NCBI GenBank assembly: GCA_024206355.1
Contig: JAAGZM010000104.1
Span: 1 to 24,756, forward strand
DNA length: 24,756 nucleotides
Source: Gammaproteobacteria bacterium
GTDB lineage: Bacteria; Pseudomonadota; Gammaproteobacteria; Enterobacterales; GCA-2746155
Reading direction: 5' to 3'
The position numbers and the translations under genes are program-made. Shown here one piece after another: positions 5,091 through 13,102 of this stretch. The notes below the pieces were generated by a model that did not search any database, had not been told where the DNA came from, and saw only the letters and a program-made list of their open reading frames with translations. Position 1 is the first letter of the stretch; every line of letters starts with the position of its first letter.

Positions 5091-7445
5091 ATGGCACAGG
5101 AAATTAAACATTTTGTCAGCAGCAAATTCGGCAATAAAGATTTACGGAGTAATATTCCTGCCGTAGGAGATAGTGAGCCTGATGCTAAGTATACTAATAA
5201 AGATGAGCGTCAAGCTATGCTATGCGAAGAACCGATAGATCTCAGAGATATGTTTCCAACACTCTGTTACCCCTATCGAGAAGATGGTATTACGCACTAT
5301 TTTGATGGCGATACAGAAAATTTCTATTTAAAGCAACTAGAGAGTCATAAAGGGAAATACACCCAAGCCGTGTATGAAGCGGTTTTAAAGCATTCTGCAG
5401 CTCGACTAGCCTCAGGTTTGTATGGTGAATTAGATGATTATGACATTGACTATGAAGCTATCACTTTTAATCCTCCAACTGTTATACCTGTTGGTTACAG
5501 CCAGCATCGGCAAGAGGGCCGTTTAAATTTCACTACCGATGTTGAAATTGAATTATCTTCAGGCAAGGTTATTCAAGGACGCTCTGTTGATATTTCTCCA
5601 TCTGGTGTGCAAATAAAATTATCTCAACTGCTCGATGTTATTGACGGTATGTACATAAGTATTTGCTTCCCCACTTTAGAAGTAAAATATAAACGCCACT
5701 TTGGGCATATCCCCTATCGATTAATGAAAAGCTCCATTGGCTCGATGCATATGTCATTAATGCTTTCTAGAGTTGATCCTGGCTATCACCCTTTCGACGT
5801 ATTTCTTCAAGAGTTTATCGATAACAAAAAGCATCGATATCGTCTCGATGCAGAAGACTCAAAATTAGCTTTAACTGCCAAAGCCTGGGAATATCTCTAT
5901 ACTAAAGCGCTGCCTTATCTTGCTTGTTTTGTATCAACCAATGACGAGCGAATGCAAATTCAAGAAATAGCAATTTCTCAACATAACAAACAACAATTAA
6001 GCGGACTCGGCAATAGTATGCTCAGCTGTCTTGAGCAACAGATGAGTTCATTTAGACTCAAACGTATATCCGATAAAGAGTCTTATGCACCTGAAATATA
6101 TGCATACCGATATCAAGATACTGGACTACGCCGACGCCTCTGCGCAACTTCTTGGCAGTTTACTGATAACAATAGTAAATTAGCTTTTCTTCGCACAGGA
6201 CTGAAGGAAGATACCTTGACAGCGTGGCGAATCAATGTTGTTCAGCTCAAAGATATGTCTGAACAAAGAAGCTCTGAATTGCTAGATAAGTTGGCTGAAT
6301 CAAAACCTGAGCAAGCTGAAAGTCTACTCGCACAGTTAAATAATTATGAATATATTATTTATCTGGTTGATGTTACTGAAAGTCTTCGTTACGACCCCTT
6401 ATTAGCCTACGATGAATCATTAGACGTACCTGATGACAATTTTTTTGATGCTTACGAAATTCAACGTGGACATGCCGCAGACTATACACGGTTAAGACTT
6501 GGGATCAGTAAGCAGCGAAATGAAGAGCGTTTCATTTATCAGTCACCAGTTGTAATAAAATTTTATGGCGAGTCTATTAAGGGGCACACCTTAGATTTAT
6601 CAGTAAATGGCTTGAAAGTAATGCTAGATAGCTCTAAATCATTTCAAATTCGGGATACTGTCAGCATTGACTTCGTTGGATTTAATAAGAAATTTCGCTC
6701 ATCAAAGTTAAAGCGGCAAAGTTATCGAATTGCGGCAATAACAAAAGATGGCTCACTATGCCTAACCCGTGATCATCGTATTGCAAGACATGAGGCAGCC
6801 ATATTTCTTGTGAAGTTACTTAAAAAAAATAAAGACATACTACCCAGCTGTACAGGCGAACTTTGGATGAGTACTAAATCCAGGCTCATGGAGTCTTGGC
6901 TAAACTTACACTTACCTACTCAAGCCTTGTTAATGACAAGAGAGGAAGGAAGGTACAATATCCCCTATTTGCTTTCCAGTAATTACACGCAGCAATTGCT
7001 AGCACCTTTTCAGATTGGTCGAGAAATTTATAACTTTAAAGCACTTGTAGAACTACCTATTCTTAAAGAGAAGTTAAGTGAATTAAGGATCCACTCTGGA
7101 AAACCGATGACTATTGAAATATATATCAGTCAAGAACAGCCAAATGAGGATGATATTCCAGATATAGAATTAAAATGCTGGTCTGATTTTAAAGATGATA
7201 TTGACCGTATTGAATATTTAACAAAATGTAGTCGTAAACCGATATTCACTTTCTGCCACTTATCCCTTGGGAAAGTTCCTCGGTTAGATAAAAGTGATTT
7301 CTTTGACGATATGAATGTTATACGAATAAATGCCAGGCACCGCCTTACAGAATTTGAAAATGAATATCAGTCGCTGGCCGTTATATTAGAATTAATCGAT
7401 TGCACCGATCTGATAATGCAGCGTTATGACTTGAGCCAAGTGTAA
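5091..7445 (+). CDS. Large protein with two PilZ domains, likely c-di-GMP receptor
   Basis: This 784-residue protein has no signal peptide or membrane segment and should be cytoplasmic. The first PilZ domain shows R140-x3-R144 and D167-x-S169-x2-G172. The second shows R476-x3-R480 and D502-x-S504-x2-G507. Both sets match the RxxxR and [D/N]xSxxG motifs that bind cyclic di-GMP in PilZ proteins. The N-terminal 135 residues, the 250-residue middle and the roughly 200-residue C-terminus have no motif I recognise. Such proteins usually control motility, adhesion or polysaccharide. No diguanylate cyclase, pilus or flagellar gene adjoins it, so the output is unknown. The ATG at 5091 has a weak GGAT site about 9 bases upstream. 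A long stem overlapping the stop codon probably ends transcription. Confidence 0.85.
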   Translation: MAQEIKHFVSSKFGNKDLRSNIPAVGDSEPDAKYTNKDERQAMLCEEPIDLRDMFPTLCYPYREDGITHYFDGDTENFYLKQLESHKGKYTQAVYEAVLKHSAARLASGLYGELDDYDIDYEAITFNPPTVIPVGYSQHRQEGRLNFTTDVEIELSSGKVIQGRSVDISPSGVQIKLSQLLDVIDGMYISICFPTLEVKYKRHFGHIPYRLMKSSIGSMHMSLMLSRVDPGYHPFDVFLQEFIDNKKHRYRLDAEDSKLALTAKAWEYLYTKALPYLACFVSTNDERMQIQEIAISQHNKQQLSGLGNSMLSCLEQQMSSFRLKRISDKESYAPEIYAYRYQDTGLRRRLCATSWQFTDNNSKLAFLRTGLKEDTLTAWRINVVQLKDMSEQRSSELLDKLAESKPEQAESLLAQLNNYEYIIYLVDVTESLRYDPLLAYDESLDVPDDNFFDAYEIQRGHAADYTRLRLGISKQRNEERFIYQSPVVIKFYGESIKGHTLDLSVNGLKVMLDSSKSFQIRDTVSIDFVGFNKKFRSSKLKRQSYRIAAITKDGSLCLTRDHRIARHEAAIFLVKLLKKNKDILPSCTGELWMSTKSRLMESWLNLHLPTQALLMTREEGRYNIPYLLSSNYTQQLLAPFQIGREIYNFKALVELPILKEKLSELRIHSGKPMTIEIYISQEQPNEDDIPDIELKCWSDFKDDIDRIEYLTKCSRKPIFTFCHLSLGKVPRLDKSDFFDDMNVIRINARHRLTEFENEYQSLAVILELIDCTDLIMQRYDLSQV

Positions 7446-7477
7446 CAGGCTCAAGTTCACTTTATTTATCTTTTTTT
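7429..7477 (+). terminator. Probable terminator overlapping the PilZ gene stop codon
   Basis: ACTTGAGCC (7429-7437) and GGCTCAAGT (7448-7456) form a perfect 9-base stem. The 10-base loop contains the TAA stop codon. T-rich sequence follows, but the seven-T run is 14 bases past the stem, so termination may be partial. The stem could also protect the 3' end of the mRNA. No T tract exists on the minus strand. Confidence 0.55.
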
Positions 7478-8701
7478 CTTGCTCAGAAAACCTACCATTA
7501 ATAACAATGTCAACAACCCCATGCTACCAGCTCCTCCAGAGCCTACACTAATCGTTCCTGTTTCACCTGAACCACTACCTACAGAACTACCATTCGATTG
7601 CATATCTAAACCAACATCTTCTAATGGGACTTCCGATAATTGATAACTACTCTCAACAGTGGTTGTTAATAACTCATCCGTATAAGTATCATAGATTTCT
7701 ACTCGAAAATCATAATATCCCGTGCTGTAACCATTCTGCCAGACCGTTTCTAAGATGTAGGTGTCTAATGTTGAATATCCTTCAATGATGAAATCTTCTG
7801 TAGTAAAATCCAGAGTCCAATTTCCACTGCTATCTTTTACCCAGATTTCTGCATAAATCATTTCGCTACCTGAATCGACATCGGCATCAAACTGTAAACT
7901 AAATGACTGGTAGAATCCGTCATTATCATTATCACTCAATAGGGTAATGCTAGCATCATAGATTGAGAAAGCTGAATTTGTTGACTGTAAATTATCGTAA
8001 CTAGCATCTTCCAAAAAATGCTCTGCAAGCTCATAAGTGTCGTAAGGTCTGATTGTTGCTACTAACAAACCATCGTACTGATCATAAAGATCAATTAAAA
8101 TATCATAGCTTCCAGGTGGAAATCCGCTGGTCAGTAATGTTTCAACCGTATAATCATCTGAGGAACTCGAACCATCCAAATCAAAGTAATTTGAGGTAAA
8201 ATACAATTCCCAAGGTCCACCTTCGAAACTCAAATACAACTGGGCATGTACTGTGGCGATATTATAATTTGTATCTGCATCAAAATTAACCGTAAACTCT
8301 GAATAATAGCCATCATTATCATGATCGTAATCCATGTATACATAAGCTGAACTAAAGAAAAACGCTGAAGACTTTAGTTGTGTAGCTAAATTTGGATCTC
8401 GGTATTGTAGTTGCTTACCAATTTTTGATGTAGCTGTCTGACTAGTAGATTTTTCTACTAGTAGGGCTGGATCAGAAATATCTTTGTACTCTGCCTTTCG
8501 CTCAGTGCTGATAGCAGATTGAACATTGATAGATTGGTTCTTCACTTTATTAAATACTGCTCTCTTATCTTGCCCACCTAATTGACCCGTTGTAACTTTT
8601 ACTGTTTTATCAGAAGCAGTTATTGATAACGTTCCGAACAAAATAACGGTTATACCGATACTAGTGAATAGTTGATTTAATAACTTACTGTTTCCAGACA
8701 T
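7466..8701 (-). CDS. Exported GlyGly-CTERM protein with internal duplication (choice-of-anchor H-like)
   Basis: This is a 411-residue exported protein of unknown function. The N-terminus has a signal peptide (hydrophobic stretch about residues 11-28). Two copies of a domain of roughly 120 residues follow, at about 112-231 and 243-362. Each opens with an acidic aspartate-rich loop (DYDHDNDG at 124-131; DNDNDG at 257-262) that looks calcium-binding, followed by matching SEFTVNFDAD / QSFSLQFDAD strands. A Gly/Ser linker leads to the C-terminal tail GGAGSMGLLTLLLMVGFLSKKKR minus its last residues, i.e. a glycine pair, one membrane helix and a KKKR end. That is the GlyGly-CTERM sorting signal normally cut by rhombosortase. 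It resembles the choice-of-anchor H family. The ATG has a strong AGGAG 7-8 bases upstream. No rhombosortase gene is in the window. Confidence 0.82.
   Translation of the reverse strand: MSGNSKLLNQLFTSIGITVILFGTLSITASDKTVKVTTGQLGGQDKRAVFNKVKNQSINVQSAISTERKAEYKDISDPALLVEKSTSQTATSKIGKQLQYRDPNLATQLKSSAFFFSSAYVYMDYDHDNDGYYSEFTVNFDADTNYNIATVHAQLYLSFEGGPWELYFTSNYFDLDGSSSSDDYTVETLLTSGFPPGSYDILIDLYDQYDGLLVATIRPYDTYELAEHFLEDASYDNLQSTNSAFSIYDASITLLSDNDNDGFYQSFSLQFDADVDSGSEMIYAEIWVKDSSGNWTLDFTTEDFIIEGYSTLDTYILETVWQNGYSTGYYDFRVEIYDTYTDELLTTTVESSYQLSEVPLEDVGLDMQSNGSSVGSGSGETGTISVGSGGAGSMGLLTLLLMVGFLSKKKR
8441..8462. repeat. Perfect hairpin inside the GlyGly-CTERM gene
   Basis: ACTAGTAGA and TCTACTAGT form a 9-base perfect stem with a TTTT loop. 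It lies in the coding sequence for the unstructured segment after the signal peptide (about residues 80-88). It is longer than expected by chance in a short coding stretch and would form a hairpin in the mRNA. Confidence 0.5.
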
Positions 8702-8846
8702 GCCTAAACTCCTTTAGAATGTGCATACATATCAAGTATGTGATCATGATGAGATCTACTATAAAGGATTGAATCTGAACCGTTCCTGAACAAATTATTC
8801 AGATTACAATTAAGTCAACTATTATAGGTAATTATTGTAGGTAAAC

Positions 8847-9503
8847 ATGCAACAACCATCTCGAAGCATAATTAGCAATCAACAAATGATGCACCCTGAT
8901 CTAGATGATGTTATACAGAAACATTTAGTCAGTGTTTATCAGAAACCAATATTAGCGTTTAATCAAAGCGCCTTTAAAACTGCGGACAAGATGTACCAGC
9001 AATATCAAGGTAACTTTATTCTCGATTCAGGTTGTGGTGTTGGTGAAAGCACCTACCAAATTGCAAAAAAGTTTCCCGATGCCTTTGTTCTAGGCATTGA
9101 TCAGTCTAAATATAGGATTGACACCAATAGTGAATGGACATTGCCTGAAAATGCTCTCTTACTACGTGCAGACTTAGTTGATTTTTGGCGATTAGCAGCT
9201 GAAGCTGACTGGCAACTCGCTCGTCATTATCTACTTTATCCTAATCCATGGCCAAAGAAAAAACACTTGCAACGTCGTTGGCATGGTCATCCAGTTTTTC
9301 TCGCTTTGAAAGAATTAGGTGGAAAAATTGAGTTAAGGACAAACTGGAAGATTTATGCAGAAGAATTTTCCCACGCATTAAATATATTAATGGAGAAAAA
9401 CTATCAAATGGAAATTTTTGTTCCTGAAAAACCGATTACCCCTTTCGAGAGAAAATATCAGCTAAGTGGTCAGGAGCTCTATAGGGTATCTAAAATAACC
9501 TAG
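8847..9503 (+). CDS. TrmB-like SAM-dependent methyltransferase
   Basis: This 218-residue Rossmann-fold methyltransferase is related to TrmB, which makes 7-methylguanosine at position 46 of tRNA. The SAM-binding motif LDSGCGVGESTY is at residues 59-70 and GID at 83-85. The TrmB-type active-site segment PNPWPKKKH is at 132-140. The C-terminal TPFERKY (198-204) corresponds to the TrmB TxFE signature. The sequence diverges from canonical TrmB in the N-terminal third and lacks its usual HxxRPYG-type start, so it may be a paralogue with another substrate. The ATG at 8847 has AGG about 7 bases upstream. It converges on the TerB-like gene with a 4-base overlap at 9500-9503. Confidence 0.75.
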   Translation: MQQPSRSIISNQQMMHPDLDDVIQKHLVSVYQKPILAFNQSAFKTADKMYQQYQGNFILDSGCGVGESTYQIAKKFPDAFVLGIDQSKYRIDTNSEWTLPENALLLRADLVDFWRLAAEADWQLARHYLLYPNPWPKKKHLQRRWHGHPVFLALKELGGKIELRTNWKIYAEEFSHALNILMEKNYQMEIFVPEKPITPFERKYQLSGQELYRVSKIT

Positions 9504-9952
9504 CTTCGAGCACGCTCCCTAGCTGAGAGTAATTCACTGTGACGAAGATATAGCAACTCAGAAATTTTACGAATAAAATGATCTTCATAAGGATCAAGCA
9601 CGCCATCTGCGTAAGCCACCTGCCACATTAATTCGATAAGACGAATTTTCTGCTGATTAGTAAATTCCTTATTTAACAAGGATGTAAACTGATGATAGTC
9701 GATAGCTTCATGGCTTTTGGCTTTGGCCAATTCCATCAATTGAGTAATATCGTCATCGGATAAGGAAAACTTACTAGCAACAGCCTGTTGAATTTTTTCT
9801 TTTTCCTGCTCGGTATAATCATGATCAGCCTGAGCAACATCGAGCAATAATACCGCACTTGCCAGTTGTAAGCGGTGTTCAATCTCGGTTTCAGATTCAA
9901 CGCTTACAACTGACAATCGTTGTTCAAAAAAAAGTTTTAATCGACTGATCAT
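9500..9952 (-). CDS. TerB-like protein (tellurite-resistance TerB fold)
   Basis: This 150-residue, mostly helical soluble protein is of the TerB-like superfamily. Two related acidic motifs, DVAQADHDYTEQE (residues 38-50) and VAYADGVLDPYED (112-124), are the pseudo-repeat metal-binding segments typical of the fold. The gene starts 13 bases after the enolase stop codon with no clear Shine-Dalgarno sequence, so it is probably co-transcribed and perhaps coupled with eno. In many relatives this place is held by ftsB and ispD. Despite the family name there are no other ter genes here, so tellurite resistance should not be assumed. Its function is unknown. Confidence 0.78.
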   Translation of the reverse strand: MISRLKLFFEQRLSVVSVESETEIEHRLQLASAVLLLDVAQADHDYTEQEKEKIQQAVASKFSLSDDDITQLMELAKAKSHEAIDYHQFTSLLNKEFTNQQKIRLIELMWQVAYADGVLDPYEDHFIRKISELLYLRHSELLSARERARS

Positions 9953-9965
9953 ATCAATTAGAAAT

Positions 9966-11249
9966 TTAGCTGTTTAACCATTTAAAAGACTTTCGCCCAG
10001 GATAAGTAGCTTTATCGCCAAGGAATTGTTCGATTCGTAGTAATTGGTTATATTTGGCAATTCTATCAGAACGACACAAGGAACCTGTTTTGATCTGACC
10101 TGCAGACGTCGCAACAGCAAGATCAGCAATTGTCGTATCTTCAGTCTCACCTGAACGGTGTGAAATAACCACTGTATAATCTGCATCATGGGCCATTTTA
10201 ATCGCTGCCAACGTTTCTGTCATTGTGCCGATTTGGTTTACTTTAATAAGAATTGAGTTAGCAATTGAACTGTCTATTCCACGTTGTAGAATTTTTGTGT
10301 TTGTTACAAAAAGATCATCACCAACCAATTGAATTTTATCACCAATCTTTTCAGTCAATAATTTCCAGCCTTCCCAGTCATCTTCATCCATACCATCTTC
10401 AATTGAAATGATGGGATAGCGATCAGCTAAGTCTGCTAGGTAATCAGTAAATTCTGCTGGTGTTAATGAACGTCCTTCAGACTCTAGATGATATTGACCA
10501 TCCTTATAGATTTCCGAACTTGCCACATCAAGCGCAAGTAATATTTCAACACCTAACTTGTAGCCAGCTAGTTCAACAGCTTCTACGATGACTTGAAGTG
10601 CGGCTTCATTCGACTCAAGATCAGGAGCAAAACCACCTTCATCTCCAACCGCAGTATTCAATCCTCGCTTTTTCAATACTCCGCGTAACGAATGAAAAAT
10701 TTCAGCACCATATCTTAGCGCCTCAGAAAATGACTCAGCACCTACTGGCAAAATCATAAACTCTTGAATATCAACACTATTATCAGCATGACAACCACCA
10801 TTGATAATATTCATCATCGGTACAGGTAAACAGTAAGGACCGTTTGGATTGATCTGTTGGAACAACGGTATTTTCTTTTCAGCAGCATCAGCACTTGCAA
10901 AGGCTAGTGAAACAGCAAGAATTGCATTTGCTCCAAGTAACTCTTTGTTTTCAGTAGCATCCAAATCAAGCATGATTTGATCAAGCTTGTTCTGATCAAC
11001 ATCCTGACCATTTAATGCATTAACAATAGGCCCATTAATATTAGCAACTGCATTTAGAACACCTTTCCCAAGATAACGGCTGTTATCACTATCACGCAAC
11101 TCCAATGCTTCTCGCTTACCTGTTGATGCACCCGATGGAGATATACCAATTGCAGAAAAACCTGACTCTAGAAATACTTCAGCTTCTACAGTTGGGTTTC
11201 CACGCGAATCGAGTACTTCTCTACCAATGATGTTCTTTATGACTGACAT
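9966..11249 (-). CDS. eno: Enolase
   Basis: Enolase converts 2-phosphoglycerate to phosphoenolpyruvate in glycolysis and is also a degradosome component in many gammaproteobacteria. The 427-residue protein is full length. Visible are the mobile loop SGASTGKREA, the catalytic glutamate in DEGGFAPD, metal ligands in LALDVASSE, SIEDGMDEDDW and VGDDLFVTN, the catalytic lysine in KVNQIGTMTET, and the substrate-binding SHRSGETEDT and KTGSLCRSDR. The ATG has AAGGA about 6 bases upstream. The gap to pyrG is 42 bases and a TerB-like gene follows at 13 bases, so all three are probably co-transcribed. Confidence 0.98.
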   Translation of the reverse strand: MSVIKNIIGREVLDSRGNPTVEAEVFLESGFSAIGISPSGASTGKREALELRDSDNSRYLGKGVLNAVANINGPIVNALNGQDVDQNKLDQIMLDLDATENKELLGANAILAVSLAFASADAAEKKIPLFQQINPNGPYCLPVPMMNIINGGCHADNSVDIQEFMILPVGAESFSEALRYGAEIFHSLRGVLKKRGLNTAVGDEGGFAPDLESNEAALQVIVEAVELAGYKLGVEILLALDVASSEIYKDGQYHLESEGRSLTPAEFTDYLADLADRYPIISIEDGMDEDDWEGWKLLTEKIGDKIQLVGDDLFVTNTKILQRGIDSSIANSILIKVNQIGTMTETLAAIKMAHDADYTVVISHRSGETEDTTIADLAVATSAGQIKTGSLCRSDRIAKYNQLLRIEQFLGDKATYPGRKSFKWLNS

Positions 11250-11291
11250 ACTATTTCCTTATTTACATATTTTAAAAACGTTTAATCAGAA

Positions 11292-12926
11292 CTAGTGGAT
11301 CCTTAATTTCTGATGTTCGATAGCCGCTTCTATAAAGCCACTAAATAAAGGGTGTCCATCTCGCGGTGTAGAGGTAAATTCCGGGTGAAACTGACAAGCA
11401 ACAAACCACGGATGATCAGAAAGCTCAATCATTTCAACTAAATCATTATCAACAGAATAGCCAGATACTTTTAAACCCGCGTCTTCTAAAGCCGGTACAA
11501 AGGCATTATTTACTTCGTAGCGGTGACGATGGCGCTCTATTATTTCTTTTTCTCCATAAAGTTTAGCTGCAAGACTATCATCAACCAACTTACAACTTTG
11601 TGCACCTAGTCGCATTGTACCGCCAAGATCAGAATCTTGGTCGCGGGTCTCAATAATGCCATCTTCATTCAACCATTCAGTGATCAAAGCCACAACAGGA
11701 TGAGTGGTTTTCATTGTCATTTCTGTACTGTGCGCATCATCCATATTTGCCATGTTTCTTGCAAATTCTATCAGCGCGACTTGCATACCTAAACATATTC
11801 CAAGATATGGAATTTTATTTTCTCTTGCATACTGAACAGCACTAATTTTGCCTTCGACACCTCGCTCTCCAAATCCTCCGGGGACTAGAATAGCATCAAT
11901 ATCTGATAAAATATCAGAACCTTCTTTCTCAATATCTTCTGCATCAATATATTGAATTTTCACCACACGGCGGTTTTGTAAACCAGCATGGTGTAATGCC
12001 TCGTTCAATGACTTATAGGCTTCTGTCAAATCAACATATTTACCTACCATGGCGATTGTAATTTCACCTTTAGGATTTGCTTGAGCATACAGCACCTGCT
12101 CCCATTCTGATAAATCAACAGGGCTACAGTCCAATTTAAAGCGTTCTACGACTAATTCATCAAGACCTTGGTTATTAAGAATAGTAGGGATTTTATAAAT
12201 ACTATCGACATCTTGCAGCGAAATAACTGCTTTCTCAGCTACATTGGTAAATAATGCTATCTTCATACGTTCAGCATTAGGCAGAGCTCTATCTGAACGG
12301 CAAATCAAAACATCAGGTTGAATACCAATAGAGCGCAATTCTTTCACTGAGTGTTGTGTTGGTTTCGTTTTTAATTCACCAGCCGTTTGGATCCAAGGCA
12401 GTAATGTCAGATGAATAAACATCGCATTTTCACGACCTAGTTCAAAACCCATTTGGCGAATCGCTTCCATAAATGGCAGTGACTCAATATCACCAACTGT
12501 TCCACCAATTTCAACCAGTGCAACATCAGCGCCTTCAGCACCTTTAACCACTTTGGCTTTGATATCATCCGTAATATGAGGGATAACTTGAACTGTACCG
12601 CCGAGATAGTCTCCACGACGTTCCCTTCGGATAACATCGGCATACACTCGACCACTGGTAAAGTTATTACTTTGTCGCATGCGGGTTCTTACGAATCGCT
12701 CATAGTGCCCTAGATCAAGATCTGTTTCTGCACCATCTTCGGTAACAAAAACTTCTCCGTGCTGAAATGGACTCATCGTACCAGGATCAACATTGATGTA
12801 TGGATCCAATTTAAGAAGAGTAACCTTTAGTCCTCTAGCTTCTAGAAGTGCAGCGAGAGATGCTGCAGCAATACCTTTTCCTAGCGAAGAAACAACACCG
12901 CCTGTAACAAAAATATAACGCGCCAT
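11292..12926 (-). CDS. pyrG: CTP synthase
   Basis: CTP synthase aminates UTP to CTP with glutamine and ATP, the last step of pyrimidine nucleotide synthesis. The 544-residue protein has the N-terminal synthetase domain (FVTGGVVSSLGKG P-loop, KLDPYINVDPGTMSP, EDGAETDLDLGHYERF) and a C-terminal class I glutaminase domain. Its catalytic cysteine is in YLGICLGMQ and the His-Glu pair in CQFHPEFTS. All residues are intact. It is followed by eno, a conserved gammaproteobacterial pairing. The upstream 176 bases before it are non-coding and strongly self-complementary, which may matter for its regulation. Confidence 0.98.
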   Translation of the reverse strand: MARYIFVTGGVVSSLGKGIAAASLAALLEARGLKVTLLKLDPYINVDPGTMSPFQHGEVFVTEDGAETDLDLGHYERFVRTRMRQSNNFTSGRVYADVIRRERRGDYLGGTVQVIPHITDDIKAKVVKGAEGADVALVEIGGTVGDIESLPFMEAIRQMGFELGRENAMFIHLTLLPWIQTAGELKTKPTQHSVKELRSIGIQPDVLICRSDRALPNAERMKIALFTNVAEKAVISLQDVDSIYKIPTILNNQGLDELVVERFKLDCSPVDLSEWEQVLYAQANPKGEITIAMVGKYVDLTEAYKSLNEALHHAGLQNRRVVKIQYIDAEDIEKEGSDILSDIDAILVPGGFGERGVEGKISAVQYARENKIPYLGICLGMQVALIEFARNMANMDDAHSTEMTMKTTHPVVALITEWLNEDGIIETRDQDSDLGGTMRLGAQSCKLVDDSLAAKLYGEKEIIERHRHRYEVNNAFVPALEDAGLKVSGYSVDNDLVEMIELSDHPWFVACQFHPEFTSTPRDGHPLFSGFIEAAIEHQKLRIH

Positions 12927-13102
12927 ATTTACCCTTAAATACTTACTATTATTGCCATTAGAAATGGAAAATAATAAACCATCACTTATATCGGTGATTG
13001 GATCGTTAACCTATTCACTTTCTGAGCTGGGGCAGGAGTGCTCCCGAACGGGGTAGTAGTTTACCAAAGATCTTATCCGTTCGGCAATTGGTATTATCAT
13101 TT
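12927..13102 (-). promoter_or_regulatory. Structured leader region upstream of pyrG
   Basis: This 176-base gap separates kdsA from pyrG in an otherwise tightly packed array. CCGAACGG (13044-13051) and CCGTTCGG (13077-13084) are a perfect 8-base inverted repeat with a 25-base loop. Competing or adjacent hairpins are GGAG-TG-CTCC (13035-13044) and, nearer pyrG, short stems ATCAC/GTGAT and CCATT/AATGG. No T run follows the main stem, so it is not a simple terminator. It probably contains the pyrG promoter and a structured 5' UTR. I recognise no riboswitch family. Confidence 0.5.

Noticed and set aside
9500..9952. Tellurite resistance locus
   Set aside because: Only a TerB-like fold is present. 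No terC, terD, terE or terZ gene is in the window.
3730..9952. A genomic island or phage remnant in the accessory stretch
   Set aside because: No integrase, transposase, tRNA, flanking direct repeats or clear composition shift was found. The genes look like ordinary chromosomal single units.
9974..10189. A 71-codon minus-strand frame inside enolase
   Set aside because: It is out of frame within a complete, highly conserved eno gene.
10780..10810. Cysteine in the enolase segment NGGCHADN instead of the more common glutamate
   Set aside because: This position varies among enolases (Glu, Ala, Ser, Lys) and is not a catalytic residue, so it is not evidence of altered function.
12437..12655. A 72-codon minus-strand frame inside pyrG
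   Set aside because: It is an out-of-frame shadow of the CTP synthase gene, with no initiation signal or protein features.
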